From assembly GCF_017562075.2 (NCBI RefSeq), contig NC_054085.1, positions 18,144,722 through 18,208,721 on the forward strand: a DNA stretch of 64,000 bases. The letters are read 5' to 3'. The position numbers were made by a program, and so were the translations under genes. Positions 42,073-56,131 of the stretch are shown here, piece by piece. This DNA comes from Anopheles merus (lineage: Eukaryota > Arthropoda > Insecta > Diptera > Culicidae). Each line of letters starts with the position of its first letter. Within the stretch, counting starts at the first letter, position 1. The notes under the pieces are model-generated. The model saw nothing but the letters and a program-made list of their open reading frames with translations. It ran no database searches and had not been told where the DNA came from.

Positions 42073-45000
42073 ATAAAGTGCTTCATGTACATTTTTTAAT
42101 TTTTTAACGGTAAAATCACCTTATTTAGATGTTTCACTATTTTTCCAGGATCAATTGCCACAAAAAATAATTCTTTTACCGTTTTATTTTGTCTGTCGAT
42201 ATAAATGCCTTCATAATATTACAAAATTCCACTACAATACAGATTCCAACATATACCCAATCGACGAGAATCTCCAAAGTAAACCCCACCCGTACCTGAG
42301 GAACGCAATATCCTAATTAGGGCTGCCCTGTGCTGTTCTTTCCCGTTCCTTTCTGCACGAGAAGTTTTCCCCACGATTACCTGCTAATACACCTGCCCAG
42401 CGAATGTTCTTGCGCTCGGCGGGGTGGCAAGCGAGGACTTGCCTTGTCGGAAGAAAAAGAAGCAAATAAAATAAATAAAAAGCAACACCACAACAATTGA
42501 CTTGTGCCAGCCCAAAAGGTGAGCTGAGGTGGAGCGAAAAAGGCTAAACACACCAGCAGGCTGCAACCAAAAGGGATCCCTTTTCTTTCTTCCAAGCAGC
42601 GGCGGCAGCATGGCACGGCGCGGTGCTCACGACGGCAGATAATCGTGATAATCGGAGCTTAATTTAATTAACGCCTCAATGAAGAAACCACTAAACCTGT
42701 TAAAACTTTCTCCCTTATCATTCGCACCTTCGCGAAACGCAGCCTTGCCCTGCTTCTTGTGGGGGTGCAGGTGGTAGGTGCAGGGGTTTGCATTTCTTTA
42801 TCATTGTTTCGCCTCAGCACCGCGCTCCGGTGCGGTGTTGTGTGGTGAAGATAGTGCGCGAGGTTCGTTGCAGGTGGTTTTGCTCTCGGATGCTCTGAGG
42901 GCAATCGCAAGCAACGTACTCACGTCTTCGCCTCCCCGCACTGTGAATTGACTGAACACCGAAGACACCGATCGAGACCAGCCTTTGTACACGCGAAGAG
43001 AAAAGCGGCTCAAACTCTGCGATGGTTTGAGGCGGAATGGTGGCTGAAGTTTATTGTACGCCAGACGTGGTTTTATTCGTGTGCCGGTCCTTCGCTTTCT
43101 TCATTGGCCTTCAAATCTTGGTTGCGTAAGCACGGGACGCTTTAAGCATAAATTTTTCCTTCCCCACTGTTGTGCCAATTCACCAGTCAGCGGCAGAAAA
43201 CGGTTGTTGTGTACTTTGCGCTGAATGGCGCGTGGTGAGATTTTCACCATTCACCTTCAAAGTGCAGGCGGATTTTCTGGACATGCTGACGGGGAAAATG
43301 GAGTGTCAGAAAGCGCACCGCACGCACTGAATGGCGAGGAAAAAGGCTGCGGCGGCTAGCTGCTTCCTGTTTCGAACTGTACACGCACCGGCCAAGAATG
43401 GAAGAATGGAAAAAACTCTTTCGTTGCGCTTCCGCTAGTCAATTACCGCTGAAGCAATTGCTGAGAACAGTGAGGGTAGACACGGAGCAATAAGGAGAAG
43501 AAAAAAAAAATGCAAAACATAAAGAGTCAAACGTGAACAGCACATATAATTTAATTACAACTTTGATGAAGTGGTGGTATAATTATTTATGAAGTTAATT
43601 AGAATTTTAATTAACAAATTTGCATAGATATTGTGCGGGCGACTACTCTGGGCTACGCAGATACGAGAGATTCGTTGACTCGCCTTTGTTTCTGGGACAG
43701 AGAAGTTTTCTCCTTCCGATTTTTCCTCCCGGTTGTGGCTGGTATGACAGTTTAGGAAAAGGTGCTGTACGGAACTGATTGAGCATCCTTACAGTTGGAG
43801 ACTGTAGGAAAATAATTCTTCCTGTCGATAAGCCTTGCTTGCTGAGATACAGATTGGTATCTTAAAAATCATAAACTTTATTACCTTGTGAAGCGTTTTT
43901 GAGGCGCTTTAAAAGGCGTTTTTTGCAAGTAAAATATTTTACAATTCTATGTGCAAGAAAAGTTTAATAAAAAAAAATACACAAAAAACTACAAAGGGAA
44001 CCGCACAGACACAGACACACATGCCAGTGGAACTGAGACTAAAAGAAAATAAAATGACGCAAACGCAGGAAACAAAACCGAACATATTGCATGGCGGGGT
44101 ACAAAGCGGCACTGTGCGCGTCCCGGCTGTACAAACAAAATTAAAACTTTGACTTTGAAATTCCGCCCGTACTGCCGGATTGTCGATTGTTTCTGGCGCG
44201 GCGGTTTACGAAACTACGCAAAACAACTACGCCAAACGGGAAAAACCGCCCCAGGAAAGGAAATACGGCGAGTTTTCGGCGAGCGTTGCCTTTGGTGGTG
44301 CATATGGTGCAGAGAGCGTTTGCTTCTGCTACTGGCATACGCTGGATCGTTTCGTTCGCTTTGTTAAATTAAGCAGGAACGTGTCGGAAGAAAAAGTTCC
44401 ATTCCGGGGCTGCAGTTTGTCGCTGGTGTAACGAGTTCGACGTATTTTGGGGGCGGGATCCCTTTTTTTTTTTGGGCGATTGAAATAACTTATAGTTGAT
44501 AGAGAACATGTAACAGGATTGTCAGAGTAAAATGGTATACGAGTGGTACATTAAAATAAGATTATTTTAGATTTGTGACATCGTGAAGGTACCGCCGGGA
44601 AATGGCCATAATTGATCGGTACGTTTTCTCGCATCCTTTTACCAAATCCAATTTCAAATGCTATCCGAAAAAGCTACGGAATCCACTGCACATTTGACTA
44701 CCTCGATTGGTGCATTGGAAGGGCGCTTGACAGTCCGATGATCATTACTGCACCACTTTTAGGACATAACTTTGCGATGGGGAATGGAACACTGGAGAAG
44801 TACACAATTTGGACGCGCATCACACGGGATGCACTTTGGATTTTTTTTGGAGGGTTAGTGCCCCCCCCCCCCAAAGATGTTCCCCAACGATATGCTGCTG
44901 ACAGTACGGGAACTGCAATGGCGAATTGCATTTACTGCGTCTGGATGGTCGCCAAATGTGGCGCCAGGCGGGATGCTCAATTTAGGAACGCAACGCTGTG

Positions 45001-46116
45001 CTAACATTTCGCTAGCTGTTGGTTATACAATTTTAATCATCAACACAGAAATAGGTTTTGCTAAACATAAAATACGCATTAGTGATGACGTATGATAAGA
45101 AAAAAATTGCAATATAAAAATTTGCTATATATGCAACAGAGGACGTTCCATAAAGCTTTTTGCTTGCTCTGGTGCTGTTTAAAAGAATCAAACTTTAACT
45201 TTTCCCCCCGTTCCCCGGCTGGTGACTGGTTCGTTTCATAAATTTATCCAACATGAACTATGACGTCCAGCGCATGGGATGGTGTCGGGAAAGAATGCCC
45301 GAGTCCCGATTCCAAGCCACTGCTGCAACGCGTCTGGCAGCATCATGGTCCGCCAGCGTTTCCATCCCTTGATGCTTTCTACGGGAGTGTGTGTGTGCTG
45401 TGCAGCTATTTCGTAGCTTTTACTGCTCCACAGCTTTATGTGCGATATATTTTCTTTTCCCCTTTTCCCGCTCTCTTTCTCTCCCTGTTTCTGTCTGTGC
45501 CAAGGCATCGCATTTCCTAGGGCAGCGTCATTTTTTGGCATCATAAAAATGGTTCCCGTGTGTGTTCTTACTTACCCGTGTGGATTGGAATCGGTCCACT
45601 GCTGCAATTTTTTTTCCCTGCTCTCTGTTCTGTTCTGGAGCGGTTCGCGGCAGTATCCTTTGTGTATGGTGTGACCATTAGGAAGAAACATTTGCACTTC
45701 CGCAGGCTAGTTGGAAGCCGTTGCGAGATTATTTGTTTACTGGTGCAGCTTCTCCGCTCTGGCGTGCCCATGCTTCCCGTGCCTTCCCGAGGAAAGAGTG
45801 AGGGTTCTTATTTTTAATGTTAGTAGACTCTTTGTTCGGTTGCTGTTTTTGTACTTTTATTTTCTTCTCTTCTGGGTGTGCTTTGTACGAGATGCAAGTT
45901 AAATGTCTATTTGTTTGGGTAAAGCTATCATCATGATCATGACGCAATTGCTACGGCAGCTGTTGAGATAGCATTGCATGTGAGATGTATAAATGGGTAG
46001 AACATACTTGGAACATTCTCCCGTTTAAGGTCATTGGGTCGATGGTTGTGTTAGTTGCAGAAGTGTTATGGAAAAAATGATTAATTTTCTTAAATTTTGT
46101 AGGTATATATGATTTG

Positions 46117-46134
46117 CGCCTAAAGGTATGCAAT
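46117..46134 (+). repeat. Dispersed motif, third site
   Basis: CGCCTAAAGGTATGCAAT, two differences from the 42055 copy. Confidence 0.5.
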
Positions 46135-46875
46135 GAAATGTGGTGAGATAAATCAATTCGATTCCAATTCGAATTTACAATGTTTTATTCGCTGCAAGAA
46201 ATAAAGTATTGACATTAGAATTTAAACGAATTTAATACCAACGTACATTCTTGCATCTTGTACGAATTTGGCCTGAATTTGTAGTAAACACCATTAACCA
46301 CATTTATCCTTAGGGGACACAAGCACGCTGTTAGCACCGAAAGCGATAATTGATCTTTTGAGAGCAAAATCAAACAAAAACTTACAAACTATTTGTCTGC
46401 TGGTTCGAGTGAAACAAAGGGATGATGAATCTGCGGTTAAGACGGGGTAAAATTAGGTAGCTTTGGCTGAAAAGCAGAAGATACATTCATCTTCTGAACC
46501 GAATTAGAGCCTGCTGATCCTGGCTTGTGGGCTGGTGTGCGCAATCCTTGAAGTTAGTAGAGTGTTGTGGTATTAGTTCGAAAGCAGCCGTTGCGGTTGT
46601 AATTGATGTGGTTGAAAGGTATCCACAAGAGCGTGTGTGGTATTTTCGATTGGTATATCCGAAATCGTGATTTACGATGAATTGAATAGCAATATATTGA
46701 AATTTTGCTTGTGTCACAAATCTTGCCCATCATACGTATGCATACGGTTTATCAAATCATCAATCATCATCCCCTACCGCGTAGAAGCGTTCAGTTCAAT
46801 CTCGGCTGAATTCGTTTTGAAAAGTGGTGAATTTATTCCATCCCCCACACCGCTCGGTGAAACTGAACCAAAATG

Positions 46876-46893
46876 CGCCTGAAAGTATGCAAT
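46876..46893 (+). repeat. Dispersed motif, fourth site
   Basis: CGCCTGAAAGTATGCAAT, identical to the 42055 copy over 18 bases. Confidence 0.55.
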
Positions 46894-49800
46894 GCGTAGA
46901 TAGCACAAAGAAAGACATCCTTTCCCGCCAGCTCTGCTGCTAGAGCTATTGTAGAATGTGGCAAAAAGAAGCAAAGCGAACGATGGCTTCTCTCGATACA
47001 CGTGCCTCTACGTTCGTGCAGCTAAATATACGCTCCCACATAACCACAATTCAAACATTCGGTCACGAAATGCCAATAGAAGCATCCGGCCCCTTGCTGG
47101 ATCGCACACCGGAGTGTAGCAAAAACCCCACTGCGGCTGCAGGTTCTTATGATAGTGAACCACCGGCGATACTTTCGCGAGTGGACGCGTGGTTGGGACG
47201 AGGCTGAACTTTTACCGAGCGAACGAAAGAAAGTTTTACCGGCGAGTCAATAGCACGACCAGCGACCATCACCGATCATGCACTCTATGGGGAAGGGAGG
47301 GAAAGGAAACAACCCCCCCCCCCCACACGTCCTTGCCCAGAGGCTGGATGTGAAAACGAGCAAAAGCGACGACGTGATGGCAGATGATGTGTTGTTGTTG
47401 TTGTTGTTGTGCTGCTTCTGCTCCTTTTTTCCTGGTGCAACTGTTTAGCAGAAGCTCCAAGGGTGACCATCGCCTCCAGTTTTTCGGATCGTTCCAGCCC
47501 GGCGATCGGTTTGCGATAACTTGGCCGATACTTTTCGCTCGCCCCCAAGCGAACGAAAGGTGCTTGGCGCAGATTGAATTATTTTACACACGTTTACACT
47601 TTGATTGAGTTTTATTGACTTCTAACGCTTTTCCCGGGTTTGCAAGCGGTCACAGTGCACACCGTCGATGATGTGTGCTTTCACGGTTCGCCGGCAAACT
47701 TTCGGGGCGCTGGGTTTTAGTATTTTGTTTTTACCTGCACGGCGAAATTGGTTCTGTAGTGTATAATTAAATGCAATCATGCCGGGCGGGTTGGGTGTCG
47801 CGTGATTTACGATCGAGGAGGCCTGGGATGGGAAAAGTTTGCGTTTTGTCGTATGATTTAAAATAGTTAAGACTTTCCTCAGTTCGAACAACAGTTGCAA
47901 GAATCTAACATCAACATCGTATTGTAAATTTATGGTTAGAATTATTAAAAGATACCATGTTCTGAAGGTTCACGAACGCTTTTCCACTATATAAATAGTC
48001 TGCGAAGTGAATTGCACCGTCGTTGTTTGTTGTTCATATGTTTACAGGAGTTGCAGCCCCGTCTCGTAGCTTGCTCCGTTAGTCATGTTACGCTTGTCTG
48101 GCTATTTTGAGAAAGAATAGCAAGCCAGACAGTCTGATTTTTGTTTCTGCAAGAAAAAGGTCCTGCAATGGATGTCTTGAGAACCATTGTTGCTTACAAA
48201 CAAGTCCCTTTCGGTTCTTCGTGTTCACCCGTGGAAAAGGCACACCGAAAACCATAAATGATACATTGTGGGACATGTTGGAAATCAAATTTAGCTAAAA
48301 GTTGCTCTATCGGCAGCGCTCAAACCCCTGGCTCTGTCATTGCGCTTAAAGAATAAGAAAGCCCCGAACCCGAATGGATCCATCGATCGGTAATGGTTTT
48401 TGCGGAGGGGGAGAAAAAGTTTCCGCGGATTGGGAAACCGTCCATCCGAAGGGGCTTCTGACACATCGTCGCTTCTGAGGTATGGCTTGAACGAATCTTT
48501 TCCTTGAAGAGCAAGACCCAGCAAGGCCCGGTCTGTGCCGGACAATAGCCGGCTAAATGAGCGATGGGCAAAAGTTTAGAGTATTGGCAATTTTACGCTT
48601 CGTCGGGTGAAAGTTGACGATTTATGGGGCAATTTTGAGGCAGAAGCGGGGGTTGCAAAAGGCCTGAACCAGGATGAACCACAATCACAATGGACGTTCT
48701 TTCGATTTGTGAAATGATTCGTAGTAAAAGATATGATTGTTGTTGATGGTTTGGATGAGTTGGTGACTGTTGATGGTCAGGATTGCTGTTTTCATGTTTT
48801 TCGGTTGAGTTTAAATTAGCTCCGATTAGCGGGGTATTGAGCGTTTGTATTGCTTTGTTCGGACAAGATTTAATAGCGTTTGTGCAGTTTTTGTGAAGTC
48901 GATTATATCGTAGATGATGTCCATCAGTGCAAAACCATTTTGTAGTTTATATTTCAATCGCGTTTCACGTTGGAATTGAAAAACTAATAAGACCTTTGTA
49001 TAATAATTTAGCGTCGTTGAGTGACATTTTCTTCTCCTGGTAAGCTATTTTCATTCTAAACCTGAAGCAGCATATTTCATGAAGGGTTTCTATGAAATGG
49101 GTTACCGTAGTCTCTGGCTGCAGAAGGATGGATAATTATGTTTTAATAATGGATTGAGAAAGACATAAAAAACTAATGTGCCATTCCCAAAATCCTTCTT
49201 CTGTCATTCTTGGCGCGTTTCTGCACATTTCAATTACCCTATTGCACGAAGCAAACTCAGAAAAGAGCGGTTTTTTTATCCGCAAATTTTACTGCATTTA
49301 AGTTTCTTTCCAGCCGTTTTTTTTCATTATTCGGGAAAATTGATGATTTTTTTCTTATTATCAATCATCGGACTTATTTGATGGATTGATGGACCGGTAG
49401 CAACGAGGATGCATAATGGCATTTTTAGAAAATTGCCCCAACCAAACCCCACCGCAGCAGCAGTTCCGATTGTTTGGCAAAGCTTCTCGCCATCGAAATG
49501 GAAGTCATTATCGCCGGCAGAGGAATGAAAAAGGACTTCCGAAATGGAGAGAAAAAAAGGAAAATAACAAAAAAAACCGTGGAATAAAACTTCATCCTAA
49601 TATCCCAGTCCGCTTCGAATTCACAAAGGATGACCTTAATTTTTATGCAAATTCACGATCGCTTTTCCACAGTGCGTTTGTGTGAGTGAGTGATGTGACG
49701 ATTGAAAATTAATTTATGAGCGCGGGAAGGTTTGGCTGGCTAAAGAACGGACCGATCAGCTCATCATTCATTTTTTGCAGCTCCACACGCATTCCGCTGG

Positions 49801-50302
49801 CCCGCTTTGCGCCCATTGCTTCCCATTCCTATCATTTGCTTTTTTACCGTTTTTACCAACTTTTTTCACCGCCCTGTCCTCGGGATGGATAGCTTTTTAT
49901 CCATCAATTGTGTCCGCTTGATGGAGCAGGGAAATTTATTGCCCAAATTTCCGGACCTTTCGGAACGGGCAGGGAGGAACAGATTTTGTCTTGAGCGGTC
50001 TTACTGCGGTTGGGCTTTTGCTGCTTCTGATTTTTCTGCCCGTCTGCTGGAAATTGATATGGAAATGGGAAGAAAATTGGGCTAAATCGGTTTGCGGTGT
50101 TTGAGCCCATATCCGACTGGCAAATTTTTTCACCATCAATCGCGGTTTCGGAAGGGAGTGTTGAGTAATGAGAAGTGAAAAAAACTTCATCTCAAGATAA
50201 AGGCAAGGACAAGACCTGTTTTTTTTCTTCTTTTTATTGGTGTTTTTAGGCACTTAAGTATGGTCTTAAAGCGATTAATTATTTTTGAATTTCCAAAAAA
50301 AG

Positions 50303-50510
50303 TTCTTCTTCTTTGGCTCAACAACCGATGCCGGTCAAGGCCTGCCAACACACTTGTGGGGTTGGCTTTCAGTGACTTATTGATTTCCCCCCATAGCAGG
50401 ATAGTCAGTCCTACGTATGGCGGCACGGTCTATTTGGGGCTTGAACCCATGACGGGCATGTTGTTAAGTCGTACGAGTTGACGACTGTACCATTAGACCG
50501 GCCCAAAGGC
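50303..50510 (-). mobile_element. tRNA-derived SINE, reverse strand
   Basis: On the minus strand it reads GGCCGGTCTAATGGTACAG (box A region), GGTTCAAGCCCC (box B), the common body, and a GAAGAAGAA tail. It is full length. CCAAAAAAAG repeats at 50293-50302 and 50511-50520 give the target duplication. Confidence 0.93.
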
Positions 50511-51713
50511 CCAAAAAAAGTTACATTCTACATTTATAACCTTTGCTTACCTAGAAATAACTAGTCTAGCCCTACTGTGGGCACACAAAACATCTTTCAG
50601 TTAAAAATAAAACCACCTTGCACCGTGTACCCAACCAAGCAAGTTAATATTGCTGTGCCAGATAATTGTTTGATTGTTATCCAAAAGCAGCTGTTCGTGC
50701 AACACCGCAATGGATGGTTGGTTGGCACGTGAAGAAACGGTTACCAGTCGGCACCGTTTAGCCATGGGTCGGCGCTAAATCGCACGACTGGCACAGCGGG
50801 GTAAAGATTCACGCTACATAAAAACAACAAAATTTCGCTTGTTGCGTTCCGCTTGTACGGTGGAATGTCGTTCGTAAATTTGAAGCAATTTGCCATTTGC
50901 CTAGCATGCCGGTGCCGAAGGGTTTTGTGTGCGAGTAAGCCTTGTATTTGTTCTCCGTAACCTGTACCGATGGTGGAGGTTTGGATTGCTTTGCTGATTA
51001 ATTGCAACGAAAGCGATTCGTTCGTCCAATATCGGTCAGTGAGCAAAGGGCAAAAGTCTAGCACAGGCACGTTGGAGATGATTGGGAAGAGCTGTATCCG
51101 GGACGAATAAATTTAGTGCGGGGTTGAAAAACGCAGCCCTGGCATGCTACGGTGAAGGGAAAATGGGGTTCTTCAGGGCCATTGATTTGTTGGGGACGCA
51201 TGTACAAAGTTGCAAATTAGAACGGTTATTGATTTTTTGTTGGAGAGAAAAATTAAGTAATAAATTCACCGTTTTGTCAGAAAGTGTGTCGCGTAGTTAG
51301 GAGTAAGATCAGGCAGGACCATTTTGGAGAACTTCACACATCCAGTGAGACGGGGTCAACGGATTGTCCAGTTACAACTTAAAATAATAGGAAGAAAGAA
51401 GGATGATCATAATAGTTGTGAGTAGGACATTTGTAGGACATTCTGAGAGCTTTCAGACATAAGGAAATGTCGAGATTTATCACAGTTTCTTTTTTGCCGT
51501 CTAAGTCTAATTAGACTAGAGATGTTGAAACATTGAAACAGAGCACGAACACTGAAATTATAGACATAAGTACGATTGATGCTCAGAATATTGGAATAGG
51601 AATAAAACAAAACCCTAAAAACTCCACGTTTTTGTTTAACATTGTGATTCTTGAAGTTGTTCGCTTTTCTTATCTTATTTTGAGTTCATTTACTGCTCCT
51701 AGATGCTCAAGAG

Positions 51714-52632
51714 TAGTGATGTGCAAAAGTTGGCAAAAATCCGGAGTCGACTTCGATCCGACTCCAATAAATTTGGAATCGACTCCGGAAGGTAGGTCCG
51801 CGCTGCCATATCCGAAGTCGTTCGGAATCGTCTGAAAAGGTCCGGAGTCGTCCGGAGTTGCCTGAAGTCATCCAGAATCGGCTGCAGACGGAGTCATCCG
51901 GAGTCATCTGGAGTCGGCCGAGGTCGGCTTGTATAGGAAGTGCACGGGCAAAGGGAAAGACAAAAAAAAAACGCAACGAAAGGAAATGTCTGATCACAAG
52001 CACATTAAACCACACTGCTCCTGTTGACTCCGACCAACTCCGATTCCAAACGACTCCGGACGACTCCGACGATTCCGAAGGACTCCGAACGACTGCGGAC
52101 GACTCCGGGCGACTCCAGACGACTTCGGATGACTCCGACTCCGGATGACTTTGAACGACTCTGAACGACTCTGAACGACTCCAAACTACTCATGACGACT
52201 CTGGACGACTCCGGACGACTCCGACTCCGGATGACTTCGAACGACTCTGGACGACTCCGGACGACTCCGAATGACTCCAGATGACTCCGAATGACTCCAA
52301 ACGACTTCAGACGACTCAGGACGACTCCGTACGACTCTGGACGACTCCGACTCCGAACGACTTTGAACGACTTCAGACGACTCAGGACGACTCTGGACGA
52401 CTCTGGACAACTCCGACTCCAAACGACCCCGGGCGACTCCAGACGACTCCGGACGACTCCGGACGATCCCGGACAACTCCGACTCCGGACGACTCCGGAC
52501 GACTCCGAACGACTCCGGATGACTCCAACTCCAGGCGGATCTAGTGGTTCCATTTTGCTGGAGTCCGAATCGGACTAACAATAGTCGGACTCGGATCGGA
52601 GTCGTGGGTGCGCTCCATACAGCACATCACTA
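51714..52632. mobile_element. hAT-like element filled with a ~10-bp satellite
   Basis: Ends TAGTGATGTGC and GCACATCACTA, flanked by 8-bp duplications CTCAAGAG / CTAAAGAG (one mismatch). The interior is variants of GACGACTCCG. The left third runs in the GGAGTCG orientation and 52025-52550 in the CGACTCC orientation, around a short unique centre with an A9 run (51945-52015). The array leaves open frames on both strands, the longest being 182 codons. These are repeat artefacts. Confidence 0.85.
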
Positions 52633-54516
52633 CTAAAGAGTGCATCAGGGAACATCCTTGAACAGATACTACCCTTCCAAAAAAGCACGATAGCAAAGAA
52701 TTTCCCTGTACGGTATCAAACAGTACTGTAATGAAATTGAATTAATTCTAGCAAATTTCCTACAACCTATCTCACTACACTGCCGCTCTCTGTATCGTTT
52801 AACACCAGACGAATCCATCCTAACAGACAGTACGGCTACTCCACGCACATGAAACGATCCAGCATGGAAACGATCCGTCTGCCAGCATCACTCACTCATC
52901 ACGGGCAGTGGTGCGGGCCGGGCAATTTTTCTTTATTCGAGCACCGAGGAGTGTAGTTGGATAAATTATTCCGTTAATTTATGTCCTGTTTTGTTCTCGG
53001 TTAACGGTACCTACTTTCGGTAGCCTACGTACTCTAGGGGGCCTGCTGCCTCGGATGCTTAGTCGGAACGCTTGCAAGTGCGTGCCAGCTTGGCCTCCTT
53101 ACCAACGGAAGAGTGACCGTTTGCTACCGTACTGGCAGCAGTATCCTGCGCTCGTAAACCGGAAATAGCTATAGCAAATTAAATTTATTGACTCCAATAA
53201 AGATAGACTCGAACCAGCATCGGCCCTGGACCGGGTACAGCATCAGCTCAACGGAGCGAGAGTAAAAGTTAATCATGATTCTGCAGTAGCCTTACTGGGG
53301 GGGGATGAAATCGAAATGGGTGGGTGAACACATTTGGCGCCAGTTACTGAGCGCCGAACCGTTTAATGTTCTCGTTTACCGGCTTAGGAGGAGAGAGAGG
53401 CAGAGAAAGAGATACTGAAACAGAGTGACCGGTAGACACTTTCCCATAAATGGCAAAACGCAAGTAACGCTAGGGAACAGCGTAAGATCCCCAAAATCGA
53501 GTGCGGCATTCGGTGGAATCATTTGGGGAAGTAAAAGGGCGACTGGTCACAAGTTGTCGAAATTCTTGATTGGTCATCGCGTTGCTTATTGGTGCGATGC
53601 ATTTATTTCTGATCTTGGTTTTGGGTGCGATTGGTGATTTTTCCCCAACAGCATTTTGTGTGCTGTGGCAAAGATTTGGGGAAATTGGGTTGACGACAGT
53701 CGGACGTGAAATGATTCGTAATATAGGTGCATGGGTGGAGGTCTTCGTTCGTTCGTTATGGCTTCACGGTGGATGATGCGTGCTGGATGATTGTTATCAG
53801 TCGCATTAGATGCTAAATTTATGATTCCTAGAATAGATGGGTAAATGAAAAACTGGAGCCGTTTATTTGGAGCAAAAGATTGTTCATTCGATTGCGCAAA
53901 CGAGGATATTGTAGGGGAAGAGTAAATTATAGAGATAGAGAGAAAGGGTAGTTTTATTGGATGAATGTTTGGTTGTAAACTATAAATATTGGATCATTTA
54001 ATTAACATTTGAACAGTTTTGGGCAGTCGAATATTCTGCTCTTTTGCTACGAGGTTCTTAAGCGAAGCATGGTATTTCAGGATACGGAGTTAAAAATTTT
54101 GAAGCAAATCGTACGTGTTTAATACGCAATGTGTAAAAATCAAAAGAAATTCGATTTTTTATAAAATTATAAAATACATGAGCAAAGAGCTACATCATAT
54201 TCAGTTTAATCTAAAATACAAGTAAGGTTGTTATCTTTGACATCTTAATGCATTAAGCATATACCTTGGATATAGTTTAATTATCATTTAAAGATGTAAA
54301 GTGCCTAATATAAATGTAAGAAAAGCCAAATATCTATCCATCCAAATAGCCTCCATTTGAAGTTAACAGACTCTTATAACTAGAAACGATATCATCGCTG
54401 CAAATCAAACCCCTGCATATGGCACTATCCTTCTTGCAGATCGGAAAAATGATTGTACACTGTGCCTTCCCTCATTCGGTACCATTCACACTACATGACC
54501 ATTAAAACTTTTCCAG

Positions 54517-54695
54517 GCAAACACCGCCCGGAGCCAATCGTCACCAGCGAACCGGTGGAATCGTACCGTCGTGCCAGCCAGCAGAGCCACTTCTTTGGCG
54601 AGCAGAAGAATGGCGCTCGGGAAAAGTTCACCTCACTGCAAAACGGCACCAGCGGCATGCTTGCCAAATATTGTGCATCCATGAAAACTTTTTGA
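54517..54695 (+). CDS. Probable terminal exon of an unidentified gene
   Basis: Follows a TTTTCCAG acceptor and reads GKHRPEPIVTSEPVESYRRA through SQQSHFFGEQKNG to TGA, 58 complete codons, mostly C- or G-ending as in the two genes identified here. It starts two bases into a codon, so its upstream exon must end in phase 1. None of the protease-homolog exons does, so it is a different gene. It has no recognised domain. AATAAA at 55071 could end the transcript. The partner exons were not found. Confidence 0.42.
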
Positions 54696-56117
54696 AGGGG
54701 GGGGGGGGTCCAAAACACTGCACGATGGCAGTATGCGCCGTGAGCAGCAATGCAGCGACTGCGACTGGCAAGGCATAAGGAGCAGCATAAGGAGGACATC
54801 CATGACACGAACATGATGCAGTCAGTGCTTCCCACGTGTGTGAGTCTGTCTGTTTGCGGAGATATATCAGTTCCAATTGCGTACAGCTTCTTGTCGCAGG
54901 GGTGGGAAGTGGTAGAAGTTTTTTGTTTTGTTTTGTGCATTGAAACATTCGTACATCCCGGGGAACGGACGGACGTGCGGATGAAGATGATGCCTGTGGG
55001 CCAATTTTGACGACGCAAGACGACGCAGCGAGCAAGTGATGGGGGTGGTGGTGCGGCACCAACGTGCACAAATAAAATTGTCTAATAGTCACGTTCGTCA
55101 AATAAGTTCACAAAGAAGCTAGCAGTGTGCGATGCGTTCTTTTGAGGATCATTTGCACGAAGCTCGTTTTAAGAAGCGAAAGACACCGGGCACCGCTTAA
55201 ACCCGCATGTGAAGTGTTTCAGGGACTCTCCTTCTGCCGCCGTCCTCTGAAATAAGGCGGTATCAGAAGACGGGACGCTAGGGATTTTAGAGCTTGCTGT
55301 CACGAAAACACATTGGCAAGCTGGGAAGGGGGAGGTAAACGATTTCAACACACACATACGCGCGGTGCCTGGGTAGTGGTGCATCAAAAGTTTCGTGTGA
55401 CTATGTTTGGCAAGCAGTAGTACATCACGTTGTTCGCGTATTCGAGGCTGGAAGCGCAACCATTTTCCCCGAACCCCGGGACAGTGTGTCGACGTGAGTC
55501 GACAGGGTAAACATTTGCACCGACTGCATTAGGTGGGCAAGATGGAGCAGCAGCAGCAGCAGCAGGGAAAGGTTTTGATTGGCACTCGCGTACGAAGCTG
55601 TGCCAGCTTTGGTTCGGAATCGGTGTTACGGTTAGCGTATGCTCACGTGCTTGATGCATGAACTTAGCACGATCCTTGGGGAGGGCGGGAATAGGTGTCG
55701 TTTTGTGATGGAACCACAGCACAGTAGTTTGATTGGGTTGATTTTTCTGATTTTATTGGCCGATTATTGTATGAGATACTGAAGCTAGGGACTGGCAGCA
55801 AGGGATTGTTACAAAGGGGGACGAAAAAAAAAGTAACGAAATGCCATTTTTGGTACCCAAATTACTACATCATTTACACAATTGAACCATATAGTAGGGG
55901 AACACCGTGAAGTCTGAGCGGTTCACGGGGTCATACTAACAACGATGGATGTGTAGCATTCGGTGGCTGTATGAATTGATGTACACGCAGACTTTATTTC
56001 ATAAAGTGTGAGCATTTAAATGATCTAAGACGAGCTAAGAAATGATCAGACAATAGGATGTACAGCAGATTGTTTTTAACAAAAGTAGAGCAAAATTAGA
56101 TTGTTTTTAACAAAAGA
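54696..56117. other. Intergenic stretch
   Basis: Beyond the possible 3' UTR this holds a poly-G run (54700), a CAG repeat (55543-55565) and nothing coding that can be supported. Confidence 0.5.
55071..55076 (+). terminator. Possible poly(A) signal for the 54.5-kb exon
   Basis: AATAAA 376 bases after the stop codon at 54695. Assignment depends on that exon being real. Confidence 0.35.
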
Positions 56118-56131
56118 AGATCATAATCCTG

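Larger units (their letters stand above)
39136..54516. other. Gene-poor intergenic stretch
   Basis: No exon could be supported on either strand apart from the one at its right end. It contains a reverse-strand SINE (50.3 kb), a hAT-like element with internal satellite (51.7-52.6 kb), three sites of a short dispersed motif (42.0, 46.1, 46.9 kb), and GTT, poly-C and CA runs. Unseen long-intron exons of the gene ending at 54695 may be hidden here. Confidence 0.5.

Noticed and set aside
52005..52553. 182-residue reverse-strand frame rich in RSRPESSGVV repeats
   Set aside because: It is a by-product of a ~10-bp satellite that leaves several frames open. Similar frames occur on the other strand.
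54491..55069. 192-residue reverse-strand frame
   Set aside because: Antisense to the better-supported + strand exon at 54517-54695, with no recognisable domain.
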